Assembly (NCBI RefSeq): GCF_051710625.1
Contig: NZ_JBPESN010000075.1
Location: 1 to 10,943 of the forward strand
DNA: 10,943 nt
DNA from: JBPESN01 sp051710625
Lineage (GTDB): Bacteria > Pseudomonadota > Gammaproteobacteria > Enterobacterales > Enterobacteriaceae
Direction: 5' to 3'
Below the pieces are notes generated by a model. It worked only from the letters and a program-made list of their open reading frames with translations. It did not search any database and had not been told where the DNA came from. A program made the translations under genes and the position numbers. This document shows positions 1 through 6,696 of the stretch, in pieces. Position 1 is the first letter of the stretch. Each line of letters begins with the position of its first letter.

Positions 1-203
1 CGTATTTCGATTTGTTCCGGGGTTATGGGAGAGGCTTTTGGCGTTTTCCCCTGTCGCTCATCACGCAGTTGTTTTACCCATTTCGTCATCGTAGAAAAAC
101 TGACGTCCATGGCTTTTGCTGCTGGCGCGGCGGTGTAATTTTGGTCGACAACCAGTTGAGCGGATTCGCGTTTGAATTCAGGACTAAAATTTCTTCTTTT
201 CAT
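1..203 (-). CDS. IS3-family transposase OrfA (partial, C-terminus beyond window)
   Basis: OrfA is the small helix-turn-helix protein of IS3-family elements. It binds the element ends and is extended into the full OrfAB transposase by programmed -1 frameshifting further downstream, outside this window. The ATG is at 203-201 (MKRRNFSPEFKRESAQLV) and the frame is open for 67 codons to the window edge. It matches the start of IS911-type OrfA closely, including the HTH region KAMDVSFSTMTKWVKQLRDE at about residues 29-48 and the following SPITPEQIEIR. An SD-like AGGGGC lies a few bases before the ATG. No lesion is seen in the visible part, so this may be a recent, active insertion, but the catalytic DDE part (OrfB) cannot be judged. 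Confidence 0.9.
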   Translation of the reverse strand, partial: MKRRNFSPEFKRESAQLVVDQNYTAAPAAKAMDVSFSTMTKWVKQLRDERQGKTPKASPITPEQIEI

Positions 204-275
204 TGGTGCCCCTGTGTTGTTCTGAGGTGAGCATATTACCTCTGTTCAGGTGGCCAAATTCAGTGTGCCACTACA
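1..275 (-). mobile_element. Left-edge fragment of an IS3-family element (IS911/IS1222-like)
   Basis: This is the 5' terminal part of an insertion sequence whose remainder lies outside the window. Read on the minus strand, the end contains the motif TGAATTTGGCCACCTGAACA just before the OrfA start, which I recognise from IS911/IS1222-type elements. IS3-family ends normally begin with 5'-TG, so the most likely outer boundary is the TGTAGTGG at position 275; a boundary at 262 (TGAATTTGG) is the alternative. The element interrupts a phage tail-fibre gene: the reading frame of that gene runs into the IS and stops at 260-262. The other inverted repeat and any target duplication are not visible. The family call is confident, the exact element name is not. 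Confidence 0.85.
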
Positions 276-669
276 ATATCAGGAATGATCCCTGATGGGT
301 AAGCTATTGCCAATTTGAGATATTTACGTTTATCAAACGTCTGTCCCTGCATCAGGGCATAGCCTGCGGGAATATTATCCGACGGCCAGGCGATAGGGGC
401 ACCGACAGGCAAGATACTGGCGCTGGTCTCTGCCGCAATACTTGTTGCAATGGCCTTAATCGCCGCCAGTAACTGCGCCACCTGGCTGCTATCGGGCTTC
501 ATGCCCACCTCGCCAGAATATTCTTATGCTCCGTCTGGGTGTCAATCATCGCGCCCCGCATGGCATTCAGCCATTTGGCGTGCACCACCGTCTTCTCGGC
601 ACCGGTAGACGGGTCACCATCGTGGAACAGGCCATCGGCGGTCTCAACCGACGAAATAATCTCTTTCAT
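260..669 (-). pseudogene. Second tail-fibre gene, frameshifted and truncated by the IS
   Basis: This is a phage tail-fibre/tail-collar protein that would bind the host surface. The ATG at 669-667 overlaps the TGA of the previous fibre gene (ATGA). The N-terminus MKEIISSVETADGLFHDGDP parallels the N-terminus of the first fibre gene, including HAKWLNAMRGAMIDTQTEHK. A single-base loss near 505-510 (ILAR followed by a stop, where the parallel gene has ILAAAGM) shifts the frame; reading resumes as GMKPDSSQVAQLLAAIKAI. The rest resembles the tail-collar domain: VGAPIAWPSDNIPAGYALMQ, then FDKRKYLKLAIAYPSGIIPD. Coding homology stops at IPD where the IS begins, and the stop codon is supplied by the IS end. 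Full-length relatives continue well beyond this point, so most of the fibre is lost or lies beyond the IS. Confidence 0.8.
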
Positions 670-1891
670 TTAGGGTGTCCCCCCGTCATTATCGTCTGTG
701 CTGGTGATTCGGCCACGTTCAGCGCTGAACGCATTACGGTTTTCAGTGCCTCAATCTCTGCCTGCTGCGCTTTCACTTTCGCGGACAGGTCTTTTATTGC
801 TTCAATCAACAAGGCGGATATGCTGCCATAGGCGACGGCTTTTACATTCTTGACAACGGTGCCATCACTCTCATGGTAATCCCCCGAATTACCTACTGCC
901 CCAGGCAGGACCTTTTCCAGCTCATCGGCTATCACACCCGCCTGACGATGTTCGGCAAGGACATACGTGTAGCCCGTCAGCGTTTCGCTTTTTGCAAGGC
1001 TATTTTCTATTTTCGCAATATCGCTTTTTATCCGCCGGTCCGAGTTATTTTGCCAGTGCCCCTGCATGGCATAAGCGCTACCGTCATCCTTAAAAAGGAA
1101 CCACTTAATGTTACCGCCACCGCGATTAATAATAAGGCGATGTTTATAATGACTGCCCACCACGTCGGCACCGTAAAATTCCGTGCTCATGGGATTGCCT
1201 GGATAAGGGTAATAGCGGCATTCACTTGAACGTGTCTCGTTGCCGCTTTGCCCCCGGCCATAAAAATGGAGAATATCCGTGAGATGGCCGCCACCGGATA
1301 GCGAGACGGCTTTGCCAAAGGTCGCTCCGCCACTGACGGTCAGTTTTCCACCCACTTTAAGGTCTTGTACCCAATGCGGGCGCTGGGTATTCCATTCGCC
1401 GGTTTTGACGTTATTGGCGTACAGCGCCACGCTGCCTTTGCCATTGGCAATCAGCCCTGAATCGCTGTCGCCAACATTGACCGAATGGGTGAGATCTGCA
1501 GACTGCCGTTAACCGTGCCACCGGTACGTTTGTCCAGTGCGTTTTGTGCTTGTTCAACGGTATTTTTTAACCCCAGATTGGCCACGAACGCCGCCTTGTC
1601 TGGGATATCCGCGCCGTTGTTTTTCTTGAGCAGGCTGCGTTTTTCATTCTCCTGCCGGGCTTGCGCAATCAGCCCCTTGATGGCCTCGGCCAGCTGGTTA
1701 TGTTGCGCCGGGTTGGGCTGCATTCCGGCGGCCGCCAGAATATTTTTCTGCTCGGTCTGGGTATCGATGACCGCCCCCTGCATGGCGTTCAGTCACTGGG
1801 CGTAGACCACGGTCCCCCTGACGTCGTCGGCCGGGTCGCCGTCATGAAACAGCCCGTCCTCGCTGTCAATCGGCGCGATAATATCCTTCAT
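666..1891 (-). pseudogene. First tail-fibre gene with C-terminal S74 intramolecular chaperone domain (nonsense + frameshift)
   Basis: Tail fibre that would sit at the baseplate and bind the host. The start is ATG 1891-1889, overlapping the TGA of the gp48 remnant. The N-terminal attachment part begins MKDIIAPIDSEDGLFHDGDP. A TGA at 1793-1795 replaces a Trp: the parallel second fibre has HAKWLNAM where this one has YAQ-stop-LNAM. The frame continues through QTEQKNILAAAGMQPNPAQH to about 1500, where a frameshift moves to the frame THSVNVGDSDSGLIANGKGS and on into an open 254-codon stretch. The C-terminal third (about 1050-725) is an endosialidase-type chaperone (peptidase S74), with NNSDRRIKSDIAKIE holding the Ser and the Lys five residues later, the known self-cleavage pair, then AGVIADELEKVLPGAV and a coiled coil DLSAKVKAQQAEIEALK. 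In this family the domain trimerises the fibre and cuts itself off. Confidence 0.85.
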
Positions 1892-2112
1892 GGGCGCGTT
1901 TTCTCCCTGTAGTTAAACACCACCTGGGTGTGCGCGGGTTTCAGGTCCTTAAACAGCCCTTCAATCAGGTTCTGCCCAAAGGTCAGCAGCTTTCCCCCGG
2001 CCACCGAGCTACCGGCGCGGAAGCGGTAGGCCGGCACCTGTGCGTTATCGATATTGACTATCCACAGCCAGATAATCTCCGGCACCCAGATACGCTCGCC
2101 GGCCCGGCCAAT
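1888..2112 (-). pseudogene. Mu gp48-like (DUF2313) tail protein, C-terminal remnant fused in frame to gp47
   Basis: Only the C-terminal 60-75 residues of a gp48-type protein remain, starting near IGRAGERIWVPEIIWLW. The diagnostic end of the family is visible: VNIDNAQVPAYRFRAGSS, a Gly-rich stretch, then FGQNLIEGLFKDLKPAHTQV. The whole N-terminal body (more than 100 residues in relatives) is missing. The fragment has no start of its own: it continues the frame of the gp47 C-terminus without interruption, so it was joined by a deletion. It ends with TGA at 1890-1888, overlapping the ATG of the first tail fibre, which preserves the native gene spacing at this end. In Mu-like phages gp48 is a baseplate component encoded between gp47 and the fibre. 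The precise join is uncertain by about 30 bases. Confidence 0.7.
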
Positions 2113-3158
2113 GCCTGCGCGTATCCACTGCACGGTCTGCTTGTTCACCACCGGCACCACATTGGCGCTGGGGGCAAGCAATTGGTAGTCCACCACGCCG
2201 ACCACCTCGGATATCAGCGCCCCCAGCTGGGTTCTGACCGCCACCTCACCGGGGGCCAGGGCAGTTATAACATAGTCACTGAGCGCGGTCGTAATCTGTT
2301 TGCGCGCGGCCTCCAGCGTCAGATTGCTCAGGCTGACCTGGGCCGTGATACCGGCTTTCAGCACCTCGGGGCCAGTACCAGACAGTTTTTCGCGGTGACT
2401 GGGCGCATTCCGTCAAGGTAGCGCTGCACCGCCTTAAGCGTTTCCGACGACGGCAGGTCGTTATGGGTGACTATCACCACATCCACCGTACCGTAGCCCC
2501 GCCGCAGCAGGTAGACATGGGCTTCGGTGACGCCGGGCAGGGACACCGCCCTGCGATGGTAATCGTATTGATTGCCGCCCGCCGGCGGCCGGCGTATCAC
2601 CTCCAGCAGACGTGCCAGCAGGGCGTCGTCGGATTCGGCCTCGCTGCCGCTGACCATGCGGGTGATAGTGACGTTGCTGTCAACACCGGCTTGGGGCCAT
2701 CAGCAGCGCCCCTGGCGTATTGTCCGCCAGATTGCCCTGGGTACCGCTTTGCAGCGGGCGGGCGGGCAAGGTCAGGCTGCCCCGTTACGTCTATCGTGGC
2801 CGGCGCGGTGGTCTGGTAGCGCTGACGGCTGCCGGTGAAACGCAATTGCAGTAGGCCGGTAATGTTTGCGCCGGGGTTGCCGGTCAGGCGTACTTCGCCG
2901 TGGGCTGGGGTAGCTGCTTTCGATGTCAGGTTGCGCGTGCGGGCGCGCATTACTAGATAGTCATGGTCGGCGGTGTCTGGGAACATTTGCCGCTATCCAC
3001 AGCTGGTGCTGGTATAGCCCCTGCAGCGCGCGGGCAATGGCGTTCGCGCGCACCGCGTAGTCACTGTCGGGACCGGTATCGGCGTCCGGCAACTGGTTGC
3101 AGATATCGCGCAAGAGCGTGTCGGCAATCTCGGTATGAGTGGGGGTGCTGTGCGCCAT
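2080..3158 (-). pseudogene. Mu gp47-like baseplate protein (baseplate J family), multiply frameshifted
   Basis: Baseplate wedge protein, homologous to the P2 gpJ/T4 gp6 group. It starts at ATG 3158-3156 (MAHSTPTHTEIADTLLRDI), 13 bases after the gp46 stop. The first frame runs through QGLYQHQLWIAANV and breaks near 2985; the next frame continues with FPDTADHDYLVMRARTRNLT, a typical J-family passage. Another shift near 2785-2790 gives LQSGTQGNLADNTPGALLMA, another near 2685-2690 leads to TRMVSGSEAESDDALLARLL and PPAGGNQYDYHR, LPGVTEAHVY. A fourth near 2362 moves from NCLVLAP into EVLKAGITAQVSL. The C-terminus VGVVDYQLLAPSANVVPVV, ending WIRAG, is the usual family end. At least four frameshifts are present. 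Total remaining length is close to a full gp47, so its damage is mainly small indels, with a gp48 fragment attached at its end. Confidence 0.85.
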
Positions 3159-3171
3159 GGTGATATTCCGT

Positions 3172-3512
3172 TTAAATGACCTTTATCGGGCGAGTAAAGG
3201 TTTGCAAATTGCCGTTGGCGGCCACGACATCGATATGCAGCCGCAGGGCACCTTGTGCCGGACGGCTGACTCGGACGGCAATGCGGCGAGCGCGGTTATC
3301 CGGCCAGCAGTGGTTGCAATGCCTGTTCGGCATATTGCTGGGCCAGTCGCCGGGTGGTGGCCGAGTCTTTGGCCCGCGCCACTTCTGCTCAGCTGCGGGT
3401 CAGCCCAATATTGCCCCCGCGGCGTCATCAGGCATAGGTAGACCGCGTTATGCGGGTCAGTGGTGCGAGTGCCGGTGTAATCACCGGTCTGGCTGTCAAT
3501 CAGTGCGTCCAT
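3172..3512 (-). pseudogene. Mu gp46-like baseplate protein (GP46 family), frameshifted
   Basis: Small baseplate protein of the GP46 family, related in role to T4 gp25. The start ATG at 3512-3510 gives MDALIDSQTGDYTGTRTTDP, then NAVYLCLMTPRGQYWADPQL, a very characteristic N-terminus. After PQL the expected LGSRLHEL stretch is absent; the sequence resumes in another frame as VARAKDSATTRRLAQQYAEQ and ALQPLLAG. This looks like a deletion of a few dozen bases near 3395-3405. A further shift near 3297-3303 restores NRARRIAVRVSRPAQGALRL and HIDVVAANGNLQTFTRPIKV before TAA at 3174-3172. The surviving frame from the ATG therefore encodes an aberrant tail. About 96 bases of non-coding sequence separate it from the gp45 stop. 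Confidence 0.8.
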
Positions 3513-3608
3513 GGCGTCAGGGTAAGATAGGCGACGGGGCGGGAGGAGTGACGCGGGCTGTAGAGGGTAACTGGTACGGTGGTGTGCGTCGCGAGCCGCG
3601 ACGCTATC

Positions 3609-4156
3609 TTACCCGTTAACCGGTCCGTCGGACAGCACGGAAGGTGTCGGGTGCCTGTGTCCACTTTGCCGGATGTCGTTGATTTCCACCTCGGCGCGGT
3701 GCAGGGTGCCGCCCTGGTGCTCAATATCCCCCGCAAAGCGCGCCACCGCGCCGTCGCCGCCGTTAATCGTCATACCGCCGTGGCCGCTGATAGGCCCCTC
3801 GGCGGTCAGTGCCTGTGAGGTTGACAGCATCGGCGTCTCGCTGCCGGCGCGCTCTTCGGCCTGAACCTGATAGCGTTTGCATTTTACTCGATACTCGTCG
3901 CATTCCACCTCGATAATTCTTTCGCGCCGGATAACGATTTTGGCGCCTTCCTCACTGTAGAGCGCCACCTCGTTGTTTGCCAGCCCTTCCAGCCGGTAGA
4001 GGTGCTGTGTTTGCTGGCAATCACGATACTATGGCGGGTACGGCCGCCCACCGGCAACACCACCGCCATGGTGCTGGCCGGCGGCACCGAGGTCAGGCCG
4101 TAGTGCTGGAACAGCTCCACGTCCGGCGTACTCTCCCCGGCCAGCGCCGGCGCATC
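3609..4156 (-). pseudogene. Mu gp45-like baseplate spike (protein V), N-terminus deleted, frameshifted
   Basis: Central membrane-piercing spike of the contractile tail. The first recognisable residues are ALAGESTPDVELFQHYGLTS and VPPASTMAVVLPVGGRTRHS, the OB-fold region of the gp45/gpV family; the family's usual start region of about 40 residues is missing. A frameshift near 4008-4014 moves from VIASKH into HLYRLEGLANNEVALYSEEG. The rest is open to TAA at 3611-3609: a beta-helix-like part (RRERIIEVECDEYRVKCKRY, then GPISGHGGMTINGGD) ending GHRHPTPSVLSDGPVNG. The HxH (HRH) near the C-terminus matches the iron-binding tip motif known from P2 gpV-type spikes. There is no start codon: upstream reading runs without a break into the protease/scaffold gene, so the fragment was joined by a large deletion. 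Confidence 0.8.
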
Positions 4157-5156
4157 CAGTGCGCCCAAAAACGATGGCCGCGCCTCGATACCCAGCGGCG
4201 CGTTGCCGCCGGTCTGCAGCCCCGACAGCGGGCAATCGGCTGACGGGTGGCCAGGTGCTCACGCAGCAGCGCCACGTCTTTTTCACCCAGCCGGCGCGCC
4301 CAGTCCTCATCTGCCCCTTTGAGCACGAGGCCATCACTGAGCGCCGCCGTCAGCAGGGCAGTGACTTCGTTGCCGTTCAGTTGACGACCGAGTGCCGCCA
4401 CCTGCTCACGAAGCTCATTGGCCACGCTGAGCGGGGCATAGGCAGCCGGATCAGTGGGCGTGCTGGTCTGCTGTGACAGCGCGGCAATCTGGTTATCCTT
4501 CTCGCCAAGCAGCGACAGCAGATTGATGCGGGCGGCCGCCGTCCCTTGTCCGCCCAACAGGCGGTCAATGAGTTTTTTCAGCTCAACCGTCACCTCCTCA
4601 GGCGTGGCCGACAGCGGCAGATTCAGCATCCAGCGCAGTTGTTCTAACAGTTCATCCACGTTATTTTCTCCCGTGAGTTGTTGTGACGTCGCCGCCAGCA
4701 GCGCCGCCATGCCGTCAAGCGCCGGCACGTTGGTCAGCGCGGCATTCGCCAGGCAGCTCACATTGCCGCCTGTCGTACTGAAACAGCGGGGAGACAAAGC
4801 GGTAACTCCCCGACGGCAATCAGGGTGCGGGCACGCTCGGTTCATTCGACATCCACCGCAAATAGCCTTAGTCCCTCGACCCATTCCAGCTGCGAATACC
4901 AGCCGGCCGCCAGCGCGGGCTGGCCATTCTCCCGGGCATGGATAGCCTGGTGCTCATAGTCAAAGCAGTACGACGTCTGGCGCGCCTGGGCAGCGTCAAT
5001 CAGCCTCCGAGCCTACGGTTCCTCCAGCCGCCAGTGCGCCACGTCGGTGGGGCGTGTATCCTGCGAGCGAAAGGTACCGGCCGGAAACAACTGGACACGG
5101 GTGCCGGCGCTCTCCAGCGCCACGGTCAGTGCGGCAAGACGGACGGTGTTTTTCAC
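4157..5156 (-). pseudogene. Mu gpI-like head protease/scaffold, two stops and several frameshifts
   Basis: Head maturation protease with scaffold-like C-terminus (Mu gpI/gpZ). The likely start is GTG 5156-5154, VKNTVRLAALTVALESAGTR, then VQLFPAGTFRSQDTRPTDVA. Family passages follow: SYCFDYEHQAIHARENGQPA and AAGWYSQLEWVEGLRLFAVD. A TAG lies at 5013-5015 (LEEP-stop-ARRLIDAAQ) and a TGA at 4842-4844 replaces Trp in VEWTERARTL. Frameshifts near 4795-4801 and near 4770 surround SPLFQYD. From NVSCLANAALTNVPALDGMA onward the frame is open through the coiled, Gln/Leu-rich scaffold part (LLGEKDNQIAALSQQTSTP; DEDWARRLGEKDVALLREHL) to about 4235, where a further shift leads to LSGLQTGGNAPLG, the usual protease C-terminal motif. 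The sequence then enters gp45. The genuine C-terminus is not present. Confidence 0.85.
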
Positions 5157-5425
5157 GCGGTGGCGGTCCCAGAAAGTGTATTCATGGGAAACAGCCTAAC
5201 CTGGGCATCGGGTATCTCGTCGTGACGGGTGTGTGTAGGGGGGGGGTAAGAGTGGGGGAAGGAAAAGGACACAAACGGACTGCCATCAGACTACACCGCT
5301 GACGCGGACGGCGATACCCCGTTTAAAACCCATTTAAATCGCTCCAGAATCGCTTAACGCGGTTTCACCCGCATCATCCCCGCCTGCCTGACTATCAAAA
5401 AACGCGACACGGCCTTTACAGAGTG
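5157..5425 (-). other. Gap between gpG-like and gpI-like genes, no gene seen
   Basis: This 269-base stretch has no reading frame that I can link to a Mu-family protein in any minus-strand frame, and the plus-strand frames are short. It holds a purine-rich plus-strand tract with nine consecutive G (5238-5246) and an AT-rich patch near 5321-5340. A short frame MNTLSGTATA beginning at 5185 ends on a TGA that overlaps the GTG start of the protease; it could be the end of a lost upstream gene or chance. No convincing promoter or terminator was recognised. Confidence 0.5.
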
Positions 5426-5791
5426 TTACTCGTCCAGCGCGCGCTGAAGGTAATCATTGACGGTGTGCACCAGGGCCTGATAGTCTTGGTCCGCCAGACT
5501 GAAACTGAGAAAGGGCCGCGCCGATATCGTTGAGCCGGGATAATTGACGCGCTTTACCACCCGACCGTTAAAGGCAGCGCTTTTTTATAGCGGGGACGAA
5601 TGATATGGGGCCGGGTAGGGCCGCCCTGATTGCTGCAGGATTTTGCCGGCGCGGTCAATAAGCAGCCAGCGCAGGCGGCCTTCCTGCTCGAAATTCTCCA
5701 TCACCGCGTCACACAGGTCTTCACTGAGGGTGCGCATCAACGGCTGGCGGTGGCGCAGGGTATCGGGAACAGTGATCGTGCCGTCAATCAT
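5426..5791 (-). pseudogene. Mu gpG-like virion morphogenesis protein, internally deleted and frameshifted
   Basis: Tail completion/virion morphogenesis protein (phage_tail_S type). ATG at 5791-5789 (MIDGTITVPDTLRHRQPLMR) is followed by the family core LSEDLCDAVMENFEQEGRLR and W, then KILQQSGR. Relatives carry additional sequence between RWL and KILQQSGR and again between QSGR and the PHIIRPR motif, so two short deletions are likely near 5640-5665 and 5610-5620. The next piece PHIIRPRYKKAL is in a different frame from the ATG, and a further shift near 5579 gives FNGRVVKRVNYPGSTISARP and FLSFSLADQDYQALVHTVND, ending QRALDE and TAA at 5428-5426. The remaining 122 codons compare with roughly 150 in relatives. 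The ATG-initiated product is a 68-residue fragment. It overlaps the portal stop by 8 bases. Confidence 0.8.
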
Positions 5792-6696
5792 GGTGTATAC
5801 TCATGGCAGAGTGGTTGTTTCCAATGGGTAACGGTTGCTGCCACGCCGCCAGCATGATCCGGTTCGAGTCCGACGTCTGCCGCTGCTGCAGAGCGGTGAC
5901 CAGCGGGGTCAGCAGCGTCTGCATGGTCTGGTTGACCGGCGTTGCCGGTCCGCCGAGGGCGTCTTCCAGCGCCTGCTCGGTGGCGGTAGGTGTGTGCGCA
6001 ACGCTCAGCGCCGCGATGCCCGGCCAGCACTTCGGCACCAGGCTGGCCCCGGTAAAGGTCGGCAGGTTGCCCGGCGGCGGCTGCAGGAGCAGGAGCTCGT
6101 CGTCCCGGGTGGCGGGAATGATGCTTTCCGCCACCCAGCCGCTTTTGGCCTAGTGACGATGCAGCAGCCAGCCGAAGGGGTTAAGCTCAGCGCCGTCGAG
6201 GCTGCCGTCAATCAGGCGAATAGCGTTACGGTTATGGGTCGCGGTCTGGAACCAGCGTTGCAGGCGCTTGTAGAAGGCGCGGGGCAGCCAAATGTTTTCC
6301 GCCTGTTTCCAGCTGATTTCCACAGCGGCAAAGCCGTGACCAATGGCGTCCAGCAAGTCGAACAGCAGCGTTTCAAACTCCGGCAGGTCTGAAAACCATT
6401 CCGTCGCGGCGGCACAATGCGCCAGGTGAGCGGCATCACCGAACGGCGGCGCTTGCTCATCTCGGCAAACAGATGGCCATCGCGCTCCTCCATATCAAAA
6501 AACAGGTCAGCCTGGCGTACCAGATGCCCCAGCTCAGCCTCGCTCAGGATGTCATACAGCCGGCAGATATCGATGCCCAGCGAGGGGTGCCTCCGGTCAG
6601 TTGTTGATAACGCAGGTGGCGGTCATCGGCAGTCTGTGGCTGCGTCAGGGTGCGGCGACGCAACAACCAACCGTAAATATCGGTAAGCATGCCCAT
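5784..6696 (-). pseudogene. Mu gp29-like portal protein (DUF935), large internal deletion plus frameshifts
   Basis: Portal protein forming the packaging channel at the head vertex. ATG 6696-6694 overlaps the terminase TAA by one base: MGMLTDIYGWLLRRRTLTQP. A one-base loss near 6585 shifts TGGTP into LGIDICRLYDILSEAELGHL. The frame continues as DMEERDGHLFAEMSKRRRSV and IVPPR, then shifts (possibly with loss of several codons) near 6400 into EWFSDLPEFETLLFDLLDAI. It then reads ISWKQAENIWLPRAFYKRLQ and LNPFGWLLHRH to a TAG at 6150-6152. After AKSG the sequence jumps to WVAESIIPATRDDELLLLQP, which corresponds to the C-terminal region of the family; roughly 200 residues of the core are missing. 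The end, LAAWQQPLPIGNNHS, also lacks the usual C-terminus. About 300 codons remain against about 500 in relatives. Confidence 0.85.

Noticed and set aside
1930..2421. 163-codon plus-strand open frame
   Set aside because: Antisense to the gp47/gp48 chimera, which gives clear family motifs; no ribosome site or recognisable domain on the plus strand.
3500..3736. 78-codon minus-strand open frame overlapping the gp45 end and gp46 start
   Set aside because: It is in a different frame from both family matches and has no homology-like content; it spans a short gap between the genes.
4454..4945. 163-codon plus-strand open frame
   Set aside because: It lies opposite the protease/scaffold gene, is Ser/Pro-rich in the way of an antisense shadow, and resembles nothing known. 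The minus-strand reading matches a family over its length.
5315..5345. AT-rich patch with GTTTAAAAC and ATTTAAAT as a promoter or terminator
   Set aside because: There is no well-spaced -35/-10 pair on the minus strand and no GC stem with a T-tract; the palindromic ATTTAAAT alone is not enough.
5835..6392. 185-codon plus-strand open frame
   Set aside because: It is antisense to the portal pseudogene, is Arg/Gln-rich, and has no start signal. It is a shadow in GC-rich DNA.
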